Source: Hyphomicrobiales bacterium
GTDB lineage: Bacteria; Pseudomonadota; Alphaproteobacteria; Rhizobiales; Rhizobiaceae
Direction: 5' to 3'
Assembly (NCBI GenBank): GCA_900471525.1
Contig: UCEZ01000032.1
Location: 81,195 to 145,194 of the forward strand
DNA length: 64,000 bases
Shown: one piece after another, positions 1-8,079 of the stretch
Numbering within the stretch: the stretch's first letter is position 1
Layout: every line of letters starts with the position of its first letter
Position numbers and translations under genes: made by a program
Notes under the pieces: model-generated
What the model was told of the DNA's origin: nothing
What the model saw: the letters and a program-made list of their open reading frames with translations, nothing else
Databases searched by the model: none

Positions 1-33
1 CTCGCCGAGCATTTCACCCCGGAAAGCCAGTAA
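1..33 (+). CDS. C-terminal end of an upstream gene (partial)
   Basis: The first 33 bases read as ten codons (LAEHFTPESQ) followed by TAA. The frame is open to the left edge and the stop lies 54 bases before a transporter permease on the same strand. By position it is probably the first gene of the amide/urea transporter operon, for example a periplasmic binding protein, but ten residues cannot identify it. Confidence 0.5.
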   Translation, partial: LAEHFTPESQ

Positions 34-87
34 GGTTTGACATCGAGCGCTTTCCCGGCGGGAAGGCGCTCGACTGAGGAGGTTTCA

Positions 88-954
88 ATGGAAATCGATT
101 ATCTGGCGACGGTGCTGCTGTCGTCGCTCTCAAGCGCATCCATCCTTCTGATCGCGACGATCGGGCTGGCGGTTGTCTTCGGGCTGATGGGTGTCATCAA
201 TCTTGCCCATGGCGAGTTTCTGATGATTGGCGCCTATACAGCGCTCACGACGACGCAATGGGGCGTTCCCTATGCCCTGTCCATCCCGATCGCCGTCGTC
301 GTCACGATGACGATCGGTGCAACGGTCGAAATCCTTATCATCAGCCGATTGTACGGCCGGCTTTTCGACACGATGCTGGCGACCTGGGGGCTGAGCATCG
401 CCTTCTATCAACTGGCGGTGCTGATTTTCGGGACCGTTACGCCAGGCATCGGCATGCCGCGATACAGCCTCAGGATCGGGGACTACAGCCTGGCCGGCTA
501 TCCGTTGCTGATGATCGCCGTCGCGGCCCTGATGGCTCTATTCGTCTATGCCCTCATGACCCGCACGGCTTATGGCCGAAAGGCGCGAGCCGCAATCCAG
601 GTTCCGGAAATGGCGCAGGCCATCGGCATCGACTCGTCTCGCGTCAACACACTGACCTTCGCCATCGGATGTGGACTTGCAGGCTTTGCCGGGGCGGTTC
701 TCTTGCCGATCGTGCCGGCGACGCCTTCGATGGGCTTCGCCTTCGTCATCAAGGCCTTCCTCACCGTCGTCGTTGCCGGGCCAGTCACACTGACTGGAAG
801 CGTCCTTGCGGCAATCGGTCTGGGCGGCGGGGCTTCGATCACCGCGAGCTTTCTCACCTCCGTGGCGGGCGACGCGTTCTTTTTCCTTATCACGGCATTG
901 CTGCTCTGGCTTTTCCCCATGGGAATATCGGCCACGTGGCGCCGCAAGATGTGA
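88..954 (+). CDS. HAAT/urea-type ABC transporter permease (LivH/UrtB-like)
   Basis: A 288-residue integral membrane permease of the branched-chain amino acid/urea/amide uptake family. It has about eight hydrophobic segments and the family motif GVINLAHGEFLMIGAY near residue 35. The ATG at 88 follows GAGGAGG at 76-82; an in-frame upstream start would add residues without membrane character. The next gene, a UrtC-UrtD fusion, starts 10 bases downstream, so the two are cotranscribed and should form one inner-membrane channel. The UrtD-type signature of that partner favours a urea/short-amide substrate over branched-chain amino acids. The amidase and the AmiC/AmiR pair further down support this. 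The substrate itself is inferred. Confidence 0.85.
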   Translation: MEIDYLATVLLSSLSSASILLIATIGLAVVFGLMGVINLAHGEFLMIGAYTALTTTQWGVPYALSIPIAVVVTMTIGATVEILIISRLYGRLFDTMLATWGLSIAFYQLAVLIFGTVTPGIGMPRYSLRIGDYSLAGYPLLMIAVAALMALFVYALMTRTAYGRKARAAIQVPEMAQAIGIDSSRVNTLTFAIGCGLAGFAGAVLLPIVPATPSMGFAFVIKAFLTVVVAGPVTLTGSVLAAIGLGGGASITASFLTSVAGDAFFFLITALLLWLFPMGISATWRRKM

Positions 955-964
955 GCCGCTACCC

Positions 965-2785
965 ATGACCTTTTCAGAAAAACTCTACAGATCCGCCGGG
1001 CTTGTGTTTCCGATCGTCGTGACGGTGGCCGCCCTTGGCGCCGCTGGCGTGATCGATCCCTATCTCGCGTATGTCGCGACCTCCTGGATCATCTTCGGCC
1101 TGCTCGGCCTCAGCCTCGATATCGTCTGGGGCAGGGGTGGGTTGTTGAGCCTTGGACAGACTGCATTCTACGGTCTTGGCGGCTATTTCGGCAGCGTGGT
1201 TGCGATCAATCTTGGTCCCGTCACCGGCAACACCCTGATCTGGAGCCTGCCTGCCGGCGCTTTCTTCGGCGCGTTGTGTGCGGCCGCACTGGGGTGGATT
1301 ATTTTCTTTGCCCGGATGGGGCCGCTTCAAAGCACGATCCTGTCCTATACCCTCACGCTGCTGCTCTGGTCCCTGACACAGTCCTTCCAGCTCGACGTCG
1401 GCACGGCCTCTATCGGCGGCGACAACGGCTTGTCCAATATTCCAGGCATGGTTCTCGGTTTCGGGGAGAAAGCCGAAACACTGGGGCCGGTCGCGGTGTT
1501 CGTTGCTACAATCCTGATCGCCGCGATGGTCTACCTGCTGACGCGTGCTCTGATGACGAGCACCTTCGGACGCGTCGTCGATTGCATCCGCATCGATGCC
1601 CAGAAGGCCGAGCTGCTTGGCTATGACGTCCGTTTGTATCAGGTGGCAAATTTTGCCTATGCAGGTGCAGTCGCAGGACTTGCCGGAGCCTTGTTCGGAG
1701 CATGGGCGAATTATCTGAACCCCTCCATCTTCTCTGTGCAGGAGGCGCTGCTCGTACCGATTTACGTTCTCGTCGGCGGGCTCGGGACGCTGGCCGGGGC
1801 TTTCGTCGGCGCCATTGCCATAGGCGGTCTGTCCTACTGGTTGGGCGGCGGTGCAGTCGGAGGCCAGACGACGCTGATCCTCGGCATAGCGCTCATTTTT
1901 CTGGTTCTCTTTCTGAAGAATGGAATATTGGGGGCAGTCGGTGATCTCTGGCGCCGGAGCCTTCCGGACGCCAATGCCGCAGCCCGCGATGCAGACGCGG
2001 TGGCGATTGATCCAGAAGTTCTGGAAGGCCTTCTCAAGGACGCTGCCCTTCAGGCCGGTCCAGCGAAAAGCCTCGCCACCCGCGATGCGTTCAAGCGGTT
2101 CGGTGGTGTGGTTCCCGTGAACAACGTTTCCCGCATCTTCGAGCCCGGCCGGCCGTCTTCGCTGATCGGCCCGAACGGGGCGGGAAAAAGCTCCTATCTC
2201 AAGACATGTGTCGGCATCTATACCCCGGAAGCGGGAAGCATCCTCCTGGCGGATGACGATGACATCACCCGGGCGCCGATCTTCCAGCGCGTCCGCAGGG
2301 GCATGGGCGTGAAAAATCAGAAGCCGCAGGTTTTCGGGGCTCTGACCGTCTTCGACAATCTCTGGACGGCCGCCTACGCGCGGACCCGCAACAAGACTGG
2401 CGCCACGGAAATCAGCGAAAAGGTCATGGGCATGCTCGGCTTCACCAACCAGGCTGCCGTTCAGGCCTCGGTTTTGTCGCATGGCCAGCAGCAATGGCTG
2501 GATATCGGCATGGTGCTGTGTCTGGCTCCCCGCGTCATTCTGCTCGACGAACCCGCCGCCGGGATGACCAGCGAGGAGACCCGGGAGCTTTCTTCTCTCG
2601 TCCGCATCCTTGCCAGATACACCACCGTCATCGTCGTGGAGCACGACATGGAGTTCGTCCGAACCCTGGAAGGCCACGTTACGGTTCTGCATCAGGGGGA
2701 GGTCTTTGCCGAAGGCGACATCGATGGCTTGCGGGCGAACGACCGGGTTCTGGACATTTACCTCGGGAGGCGCGCGCATGTTTAG
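965..2785 (+). CDS. Fused ABC permease-ATPase (UrtC/LivM joined to UrtD/LivG)
   Basis: A 606-residue protein that joins two normally separate subunits. Residues 1 to about 330 are a LivM/UrtC-type permease with roughly ten membrane segments. Residues from about 375 form a nucleotide-binding domain with Walker A GPNGAGKS at 402, the signature LSHGQQQWLDIG at 504, Walker B VILLDEP at about 524 and the H-loop in VVEHDMEF. LSHG-x-x-QW-x-x-IG is the form typical of UrtD rather than LivG. The ATG at 965 was chosen because the upstream extension overlaps the preceding permease gene in another frame. The linker at 330-375 is rich in Ala and Asp. LivM-LivG fusions are known but uncommon. The stop overlaps the next start. 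Confidence 0.85.
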   Translation: MTFSEKLYRSAGLVFPIVVTVAALGAAGVIDPYLAYVATSWIIFGLLGLSLDIVWGRGGLLSLGQTAFYGLGGYFGSVVAINLGPVTGNTLIWSLPAGAFFGALCAAALGWIIFFARMGPLQSTILSYTLTLLLWSLTQSFQLDVGTASIGGDNGLSNIPGMVLGFGEKAETLGPVAVFVATILIAAMVYLLTRALMTSTFGRVVDCIRIDAQKAELLGYDVRLYQVANFAYAGAVAGLAGALFGAWANYLNPSIFSVQEALLVPIYVLVGGLGTLAGAFVGAIAIGGLSYWLGGGAVGGQTTLILGIALIFLVLFLKNGILGAVGDLWRRSLPDANAAARDADAVAIDPEVLEGLLKDAALQAGPAKSLATRDAFKRFGGVVPVNNVSRIFEPGRPSSLIGPNGAGKSSYLKTCVGIYTPEAGSILLADDDDITRAPIFQRVRRGMGVKNQKPQVFGALTVFDNLWTAAYARTRNKTGATEISEKVMGMLGFTNQAAVQASVLSHGQQQWLDIGMVLCLAPRVILLDEPAAGMTSEETRELSSLVRILARYTTVIVVEHDMEFVRTLEGHVTVLHQGEVFAEGDIDGLRANDRVLDIYLGRRAHV

Positions 2786-3476
2786 GATCGTCAATGCCAC
2801 GGGCGGATATGGCAAGACCGTCATTATTCGCGACGTCTCGCTTCACGTGGATGCCGGAGAGGCGGTTGCCTTGCTCGGACGCAATGGCGTCGGTAAATCG
2901 ACGTTGATGCGCTTTGCCACCGGCCTGATACCGGCTGGCAGCGGCCATGTCGAGATCGATAGCGTAAGGGCACCCGTCTCGCCCTCCAGACGGGCGAAGC
3001 TCGGGTTGGGTTATGTGCCACAGGGGCGGTTCGTATTTCCGCGCATGACGGTCATCGAGAACATCGCCGTCGCCGCCGAGGCGAACGGTCACAATGGTTC
3101 GGAGGCAGTCGATGCCACGATGGCCGATTTCCCCATGCTCAAGCCGAAAGCGAGTGATCTTGCGGGCGGACTTTCCGGTGGCCAGCAACAGGTTTTGGCG
3201 CTTGCCCGTGCACTGGCCGTTCAACCACGCATTCTTCTCCTGGACGAGCCCACCGAAGGCGTTCAGCCGTCGATCATCGATGAAATCGCTGGCGTGCTGA
3301 AACGGATTAACCGTGATCGCGGAATCGCCATCCTTGTCGCAGAGCAGGACCTCGACTTCTGCCTGTCGATCGCGACCCGCGCTTACGTGATGGAGAAAGG
3401 CGCAATCCGCCTGGAGACGGATCGCGACCGCCTGAAGGCAGACAAGCAACTTCAGCAAGAATTGCTGGGAGTGTGA
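2778..3476 (+). CDS. ABC transporter ATPase (UrtE/LivF-like)
   Basis: A 232-residue nucleotide-binding subunit, the usual LivF/UrtE length. It has Walker A GRNGVGKST, the family motif GYVPQGRFVFP, signature LSGGQQQ, Walker B ILLLDEP and the EPTEGVQPSI segment typical of LivF/UrtE. Its ATG lies inside the end of the permease-ATPase fusion gene (8-base overlap), which implies translational coupling. It is the second ATPase of the importer, pairing with the UrtD half of the fusion on the cytoplasmic face. The following small gene starts directly after its stop codon. Confidence 0.88.
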   Translation: MFRIVNATGGYGKTVIIRDVSLHVDAGEAVALLGRNGVGKSTLMRFATGLIPAGSGHVEIDSVRAPVSPSRRAKLGLGYVPQGRFVFPRMTVIENIAVAAEANGHNGSEAVDATMADFPMLKPKASDLAGGLSGGQQQVLALARALAVQPRILLLDEPTEGVQPSIIDEIAGVLKRINRDRGIAILVAEQDLDFCLSIATRAYVMEKGAIRLETDRDRLKADKQLQQELLGV

Positions 3477-3629
3477 ATGATGAAGGAGCAATCGGAATTG
3501 ACCGACGATCAACTCGCACGCATCGAAGCGACGCTCAGGCGCATACGCAGTGGTCTCGGGAAGATCAGCGCCACGACGACGCAAGAACCGGCACATGTTT
3601 TCGTTCCGGAGGTGCGCGATGCAAACTGA
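3477..3629 (+). CDS. Small protein upstream of amidase (possible AtzG-like partner)
   Basis: A 50-residue open frame beginning ATGATG immediately after the urtE-like stop and overlapping the amidase start by 11 bases, so it fills the gap exactly. The predicted protein is hydrophilic and probably helical (LARIEATLRRIRSGLGKI) with an extended tail ending [14 protein letters not shown]. Amidase-signature enzymes such as the carboxybiuret hydrolase AtzE have a small partner, AtzG (DUF4089 type), encoded directly upstream and ending in a similar extended segment. By position and size this could be an equivalent, but no clear sequence match was recognised. The tight packing between two coupled genes argues that it is translated. 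Confidence 0.55.
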   Translation: MMKEQSELTDDQLARIEATLRRIRSGLGKISATTTQEPAHVFVPEVRDAN

Positions 3630-4971
3630 AACGTTGACACAGCAGATCACCGCTCTTCACCAAGGCACTGTTTCTGCGTCTTTTCTGGCCGAGCGAGCGC
3701 TGCAGCGCGCGCGCTCACTTGAAAGCCTGAACGCATTTGTGGCGTTGGAACCTGCCCACATCCTGGCGCAAGCCAAAGCTGCAGACGAAAGGCGCAAGCA
3801 GGGCAGGGCGCTCAGTCTCCTCGATGGCGTTCCGATCGCCATCAAGGACAATTACCTGACGCAGGACTATCCGACGACGGCCTGCTCAGCGGCGCTGCCG
3901 CTTGAACCCGCCGGTACGGACGCAACGATTGTTGCCAATCTTCGCAGTGCGGGCGTGGTGATTTTCGGCAAGACCAATATGCATGAATGGGCCTATGGCG
4001 CGACAAATTCGACGTCGCGTTTTGGCCCTACCCGAAATCCTCACAATCTGAATCACATTACCGGCGGCAGTAGTGGAGGGTCGGGTGCCGCCGTGGCAGC
4101 CGGGATTGTGGCGGCGGCCCTCGGTAGCGATACCGGGGGGTCCGTGCGCATTCCGGCCGGCGCCTGCGGTATCTATGGTTTCAAACCGAGCTACGGCCGC
4201 GCATCGCGGCACGGCGTCCTGCCCCTGAGCTGGTCGCTGGATGCGCCGGGACCACTGGCGGCATCGCTCGAGGATCTCGGCCACTTATTGCCATTCTTCT
4301 GCGGGGCCGACCCAAAAGATTCGACGACCCGCAATGCCATGCCGTTCGATAACACCATTTCTGCGGGTCGACCGAAACTGATCAATCTGACCGGCGCAGG
4401 GCTTGAACGGTCCGTTGAAGTCGATGCTGCAATCCGGTCCGCACTCACCCGATGCGACGCCGATGTCAGAGAGACCGGCCTTGCCGATATGGCAGGTTAT
4501 TTCTCCGCCTGGGAGGCGATCCTGCATTGCGAAGCGTCCGCCTATCACGCCCCTCTGTTGGCGCAAAATGCCACCGGCTACAGTGCCGTTACCCGTGCCC
4601 ATCTCGAGGCCGGGAAGCTTCTCGCCGGTGTGGAACTGTTGAAAGCACAGCAGATCCGGGCGGGCCTCATGACGCAGCTTGCCGTTCTTGGCGACTGGGA
4701 TGCCCTGGTGCTGCCGACGCTGCCGGTTGTCGCACCTCGCGCGGGCGATGAGTGGCAGGAATTTGGCGGACGCCGCGTGACGACGCAGGATGCCATGACG
4801 TGGTTTTGCTGGATCGCCAATCTCGCGGGCCTTCCCTGTATCTCGATACCGATCGGCATGTCGCCAGAGGGCCTTCCAATCGGTATGATGCTGATGGGCC
4901 GTCCGAATGCGGACGAGCACCTTCTTGGCGTTGCCGGATGGATCGACAGGAACCTCAAGGTGGACAAGTGA
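3619..4971 (+). CDS. Amidase-signature family hydrolase
   Basis: A 450-residue amidase of the Ser-cisSer-Lys family, which hydrolyses amides or urea derivatives in the cytoplasm. The catalytic Lys is in PIAIKDNY, the cis-Ser in [14 protein letters not shown] and the nucleophile Ser in [11 protein letters not shown]. The C-terminal region with [19 protein letters not shown] is also typical. The ATG at 3619 is preceded by GGAGG at 3608-3612. Position between a urea/amide-type importer and an amide sensor suggests that it processes the imported compound. The family is too broad to name a substrate; biuret-, allophanate- and aliphatic-amide-type reactions are all possible. Confidence 0.85.
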   Translation: MQTETLTQQITALHQGTVSASFLAERALQRARSLESLNAFVALEPAHILAQAKAADERRKQGRALSLLDGVPIAIKDNYLTQDYPTTACSAALPLEPAGTDATIVANLRSAGVVIFGKTNMHEWAYGATNSTSRFGPTRNPHNLNHITGGSSGGSGAAVAAGIVAAALGSDTGGSVRIPAGACGIYGFKPSYGRASRHGVLPLSWSLDAPGPLAASLEDLGHLLPFFCGADPKDSTTRNAMPFDNTISAGRPKLINLTGAGLERSVEVDAAIRSALTRCDADVRETGLADMAGYFSAWEAILHCEASAYHAPLLAQNATGYSAVTRAHLEAGKLLAGVELLKAQQIRAGLMTQLAVLGDWDALVLPTLPVVAPRAGDEWQEFGGRRVTTQDAMTWFCWIANLAGLPCISIPIGMSPEGLPIGMMLMGRPNADEHLLGVAGWIDRNLKVDK

Positions 4972-4974
4972 GAC

Positions 4975-6099
4975 ATGGCGGATAACCCGATCAAGATTGG
5001 CGTGCTTTTCTCACAATCCGGGCCTATGGCGGTAACCGAAACGGCGCATATCCAGGGCGTGCTGCTTGCCTGCGAGGAGCTGAATTCACAGGGTGGTGTC
5101 GGCGGACGATTGATCGAGCCTGTCATCGTCAACCCGGACGGCAGCGACCAGCGCTACGACAGGATGGCGACGGAACTGCTCCTGAAACAGGGTATCAACG
5201 CGATCTTCGGCTGCTGCCTGTCGAGCAGCCGCAAGGCCGTTGTGCCGATAATCGAGCGCTACAACGGCATTCTCTTCTATCCCTCCGTCTACGAGGGGTT
5301 CGAATATTCGCCGAACGTGATCTATGGAGGGGCAGTCCCCAACCAGGTCATCGTCCCGCTTCTCGAGTATCTGTTTGTACACCACGGAAAGAGAATTGCG
5401 TTGTTCGGCTCCGATACGCTGTACGCACGCGAGATAAACCGTATCGTCAACGAGTTCCTGTCCGACAGCGGCGGTTCGGTGGTCGAGGAAATCTACTTTC
5501 CCTTCGGTACCGCGTCCGCCCGGTTTGAGCCGGCATTGAAACGGGTGGTGGAAGCAGGCGTCGATGCGATCATGTCGACCGTGGTGGGTGAAGACAGCGT
5601 GACACTCTACGACACTTTCCACGGTGTCGATCACGGAGGGCGTAATATTCCGATCGCGTCCCTGACCACCACCGAGTCTGAACTGGGCAAGATGTTGCCC
5701 GATGCGCGAACAGGCCATCTGTCGGCATTGCCCTACTTCGGAACGCTCGACAATCCGCAGAACAAAGCGTTCGTCGCCGCGTTTCAGAAGCGCTATGGTG
5801 ACAGACAAACACCGGGGATTTATACGGAAGTGTGCTACGCGCTTGTCCACATCTATGCCGAAGCGGTCCGCCAATGCGGCGAAACGGACAGCGATTCCAT
5901 TCTTCCGATCTTGACCAGCGCTGTCTTCAAGGCTCCAAGCGGTGATAAATCCATTGATCTCGATACCAACCACTTCATGCAGCGCCCGCTGATCGGAAAA
6001 GCGAACGTGTCCGGTGATTTCGATATCGTCTGGCGCAGCGATGCGCTCATCCGGGCTGACCCGTATCTCGTCGCCTATGACCGATCGCTTGGCAGATAG
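4975..6099 (+). CDS. amiC: AmiC-like cytoplasmic amide-binding regulator
   Basis: A 374-residue protein with the periplasmic-binding fold of the HAAT family but no signal peptide; it begins MADNPIKIGVLFSQSG. Segments RKAVVPIIER and YEGFEYSPNVIYGG closely match remembered Pseudomonas aeruginosa AmiC, and so does the length (385 there). AmiC binds the antiterminator AmiR and releases it when an amide is bound. It starts 3 bases after the amidase stop and is followed 7 bases later by an AmiR-like gene, so the negative regulator/antiterminator pair is complete. A role as transporter binding protein was considered, but the absent signal peptide and the AmiR neighbour argue against it. Confidence 0.85.
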   Translation: MADNPIKIGVLFSQSGPMAVTETAHIQGVLLACEELNSQGGVGGRLIEPVIVNPDGSDQRYDRMATELLLKQGINAIFGCCLSSSRKAVVPIIERYNGILFYPSVYEGFEYSPNVIYGGAVPNQVIVPLLEYLFVHHGKRIALFGSDTLYAREINRIVNEFLSDSGGSVVEEIYFPFGTASARFEPALKRVVEAGVDAIMSTVVGEDSVTLYDTFHGVDHGGRNIPIASLTTTESELGKMLPDARTGHLSALPYFGTLDNPQNKAFVAAFQKRYGDRQTPGIYTEVCYALVHIYAEAVRQCGETDSDSILPILTSAVFKAPSGDKSIDLDTNHFMQRPLIGKANVSGDFDIVWRSDALIRADPYLVAYDRSLGR

Positions 6100-6106
6100 G
6101 CAGACG

Positions 6107-6706
6107 ATGAACGATCGCATCCCCTTGAAAGACGAGGACATGCTGCGGCGCCTGCGCCGGATGCGGGTCCTTGTCATTCATCCGGATGACAGCGAGCGAT
6201 CCACATTCCTTGCCCATATCAAGCGTGTCGGTTGCCAGGTCGAAGCAATATGGCCGGCCCCGGAAGCCCTTCCCAGCTATATCGATGTCGTGCTGTTTCT
6301 GCTCAATCCGGACCGCAACAACCGAACACCGGCATGGGTGACGACGTGCGACACCGCGGCGAGGATCGCAATCATCGCTTTCGAGACGCCGGAGATCCTG
6401 ACGGAATTGCAGCGCATGAACGTCCATGGGGTCTTGTCCAAGCCGGTGCGAATCTTCGGCATATTGGCTGCCCTGACGACAGCGGTCAGTCTCGCCAGTC
6501 ATGAGGCAAGATTGAAACAGCGAATCAAGTCGCTGGACGATACATTGAAGGCCAGGCGCAGAATCGAAAAGGCGGTCGGAATTCTGTCGGCCAGCCGCAA
6601 TATTTCCGAAGAGGAGGCATACCGCCGTCTTCGCGAGAAAGCGATGACCTCGAAGGTCACCATTGCGTCCGTTGCGGATGCTATCATTGCGTGCAGCGAC
6701 ATCTGA
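6107..6706 (+). CDS. amiR: AmiR-like ANTAR-domain transcription antiterminator
   Basis: A 199-residue protein (AmiR is 196). The N-terminal 120 residues form a degenerate receiver-like domain (RVLVIHPDDSERSTFL), then a coiled coil around RLKQRIKSLDDTL. The C-terminal ANTAR RNA-binding module has RRIEKAVGILSASRNISEEEA followed by LREKAM. ANTAR proteins bind twin-hexaloop RNA in leaders and prevent termination. The start at 6107 gives the family length; an earlier ATG at 6077, inside amiC, is possible. Its target should be the leader of the amide operon, whose promoter lies left of this window. The gene ends the operon. Confidence 0.83.
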   Translation: MNDRIPLKDEDMLRRLRRMRVLVIHPDDSERSTFLAHIKRVGCQVEAIWPAPEALPSYIDVVLFLLNPDRNNRTPAWVTTCDTAARIAIIAFETPEILTELQRMNVHGVLSKPVRIFGILAALTTAVSLASHEARLKQRIKSLDDTLKARRRIEKAVGILSASRNISEEEAYRRLREKAMTSKVTIASVADAIIACSDI

Positions 6707-6775
6707 CCATTTCCGAACGTAGCGGCATGACCAGACCTGCCAGTGTCTGTGAGAAAAGAGGTTAGCTGCAGAGTG

Positions 6776-7804
6776 TCAGGGGCAGGGCGCCGTGCTTTCG
6801 CGGATCACCAGCTCCACCGGCAGGATCGTCTCGATATCGACGTCATCAGCCGTCTCACCGTTCAGCAACCGCAACAGGATTTCGGCGGCGGCGCGTCCGG
6901 CGCCGTGCTGCTGGATCCTGACTGTCGTCAGTTTCGGCCGGATCAGGTCGAGGAAGGGCATGTCGTTGAAGCCGGTGACGGAGACTTGGCGCGGGCAGTC
7001 GATCCCGCGCTCGCGCAGGACCTCGATGGCGCCCAGCGCCAGGCGGTCGTTGGCGCAGAGTACGGCGGTAAAGGTCTTGCCAGACGCAAGCAACTCGATC
7101 AGGCAGCGGGCGCCCTCCTGCTCGTCGAAACGGGTGGCGACGACGATGAGATTTTCATCGACCTCGGTATCGAGGTCTTCCGCCGCCCTTCGGAACGCGG
7201 CGAGCCGCAATTGTCCGGTGGAGAGATCCTGCGGCCCGGCGATATGGGCTATCCGGGTATGACCAAGTTCGCGGAGATGGCGCAGCATCTGGCAGATGCC
7301 GGCATCCTCATCGTTGATGACATAGGGGATATCGGAGTCCTCGACCTTTCGGTTGAGTGTCACGACCGGCAATCCATCCTGAGCGGCGCTGGCAATCGAC
7401 GGGTCGCTGCGCAGCACGGCCGCATGAATGATGCCGTCGACGCCGCGGTCGCGCAGCACGTCGAGGAGGCGGATTTCGCGATCTCTTTCGCTGTCGGTGT
7501 TGACGATGATCGAGGCATAACCGAGAGGTTCGAGCACGCTTTCGATGCCGCGCAGGATCGGCGGAAAGATGACGTTGGTGATATCAGGGATCATCACGCC
7601 GACGGTCATCGTCCGGTTGGTCCTGAGCCCAGCCGCGATCCGGTTCGGGCGGTAGCCGAGGCTTTCGGCCGCCGCCTGGATTTTTTTTGCGACTTCTTCC
7701 GTGATCGTCTTGCGTTCGACAGGGTCCAATGCCCGCGATACCGTTGATACGTGAACGCCGGTCTCTCGCGCTATGTCCTTCAATGTAATTCGTTTTTTCT
7801 GCAT
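6776..7804 (-). CDS. LacI-family transcriptional repressor
   Basis: A 342-residue regulator. Residues 1-50 carry the LacI helix-turn-helix (TLKDIARETGVHVSTVSRAL) and hinge helix, followed by a periplasmic-binding-like effector domain (TMTVGVMIPDITNVIFP). The ATG at 7804 places the HTH at the very N-terminus as in the family; an extension upstream would run through an operator. It is transcribed divergently from the importer and catabolic operon at 8080, and three copies of one palindrome sit in the shared region. It should therefore repress that operon and itself. The effector is unknown, presumably the imported compound or an intermediate. Confidence 0.9.
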   Translation of the reverse strand: MQKKRITLKDIARETGVHVSTVSRALDPVERKTITEEVAKKIQAAAESLGYRPNRIAAGLRTNRTMTVGVMIPDITNVIFPPILRGIESVLEPLGYASIIVNTDSERDREIRLLDVLRDRGVDGIIHAAVLRSDPSIASAAQDGLPVVTLNRKVEDSDIPYVINDEDAGICQMLRHLRELGHTRIAHIAGPQDLSTGQLRLAAFRRAAEDLDTEVDENLIVVATRFDEQEGARCLIELLASGKTFTAVLCANDRLALGAIEVLRERGIDCPRQVSVTGFNDMPFLDLIRPKLTTVRIQQHGAGRAAAEILLRLLNGETADDVDIETILPVELVIRESTAPCP

Positions 7805-7850
7805 GTCATCGCCTCGTGCCGCGCTGCATTCTACAGAGTGCATCGAATTA

Positions 7851-7864
7851 AGCAATCGATTGCA
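7851..7864. promoter_or_regulatory. LacI-type operator 1
   Basis: AGCAATCGATTGCA matches the perfect palindrome TGCAATCGATTGCA of operators 2 and 3 in 13 of 14 positions. A central CG inside a short palindrome is typical of LacI-family sites. It lies 47 bases upstream of the lacI start and just upstream of the probable -35 of the divergent operon. Confidence 0.8.
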
Positions 7865-7873
7865 GAATGTTCC

Positions 7874-7902
7874 TTGACCATTGGAATTTCAGGTGTTAGT
7901 AA
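7874..7902 (+). promoter_or_regulatory. Probable sigma-70 promoter of the importer/catabolic operon
   Basis: TTGACC at 7874-7879 and TAGTAA at 7897-7902 are separated by 17 bases. A transcript would start near 7909, inside operator 2, so repressor binding there would block initiation. This gives a 5' leader of about 170 bases before the binding-protein gene. Confidence 0.55.
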
Positions 7903-7906
7903 ATCA

Positions 7907-7920
7907 TGCAATCGATTGCA
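7907..7920. promoter_or_regulatory. LacI-type operator 2
   Basis: Perfect 14-bp palindrome TGCAATCGATTGCA, overlapping the predicted transcription start of the operon and 56 bases from operator 1, a spacing compatible with repression loops. Confidence 0.85.
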
Positions 7921-8010
7921 CATTTTCGCATGGCGAGATATTGTCGGTCGATAATTCACGCGATCATTTGCCTGAGGGAGGAGCCTTGGCGGCGGATGAG
8001 GTGCGCGGAG

Positions 8011-8040
8011 CGGACAACCCGGTTGTCCGTTGATTTTTGG
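8011..8040 (+). terminator. Palindrome with T-rich tail in the leader (possible attenuator)
   Basis: CGGACAACC-C-GGTTGTCCG at 8011-8029 is a perfect 9-bp inverted repeat followed by TTGATTTTTGG. As RNA it would fold with a small loop and is followed by a U-rich stretch. It lies in the untranslated leader between operators 2 and 3. It could be a leader terminator/attenuator or simply a second protein-binding palindrome. Confidence 0.4.
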
Positions 8041-8047
8041 CAAGTTG

Positions 8048-8061
8048 TGCAATCGATTGCA
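8048..8061. promoter_or_regulatory. LacI-type operator 3
   Basis: Second perfect copy of TGCAATCGATTGCA, ending four bases before the Shine-Dalgarno GGAGGAGG of the binding-protein gene and about 140 bases downstream of operator 2. A downstream auxiliary operator or roadblock is likely. Confidence 0.85.
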
Positions 8062-8079
8062 CCCGGAGGAGGAACATCG

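Noticed and set aside
974..2824. 616-codon open frame on the minus strand
   Set aside because: It is the mirror of the permease-ATPase fusion gene. It has the Arg/His/Gln/Asp-rich composition typical of antisense frames in GC-rich genes and no domain.
4975..6099. AmiC-like protein as the binding protein of the urt-like importer
   Set aside because: It has no signal peptide and is followed directly by an ANTAR antiterminator, the regulatory arrangement. The importer's binding protein is more likely the gene cut off at position 33.
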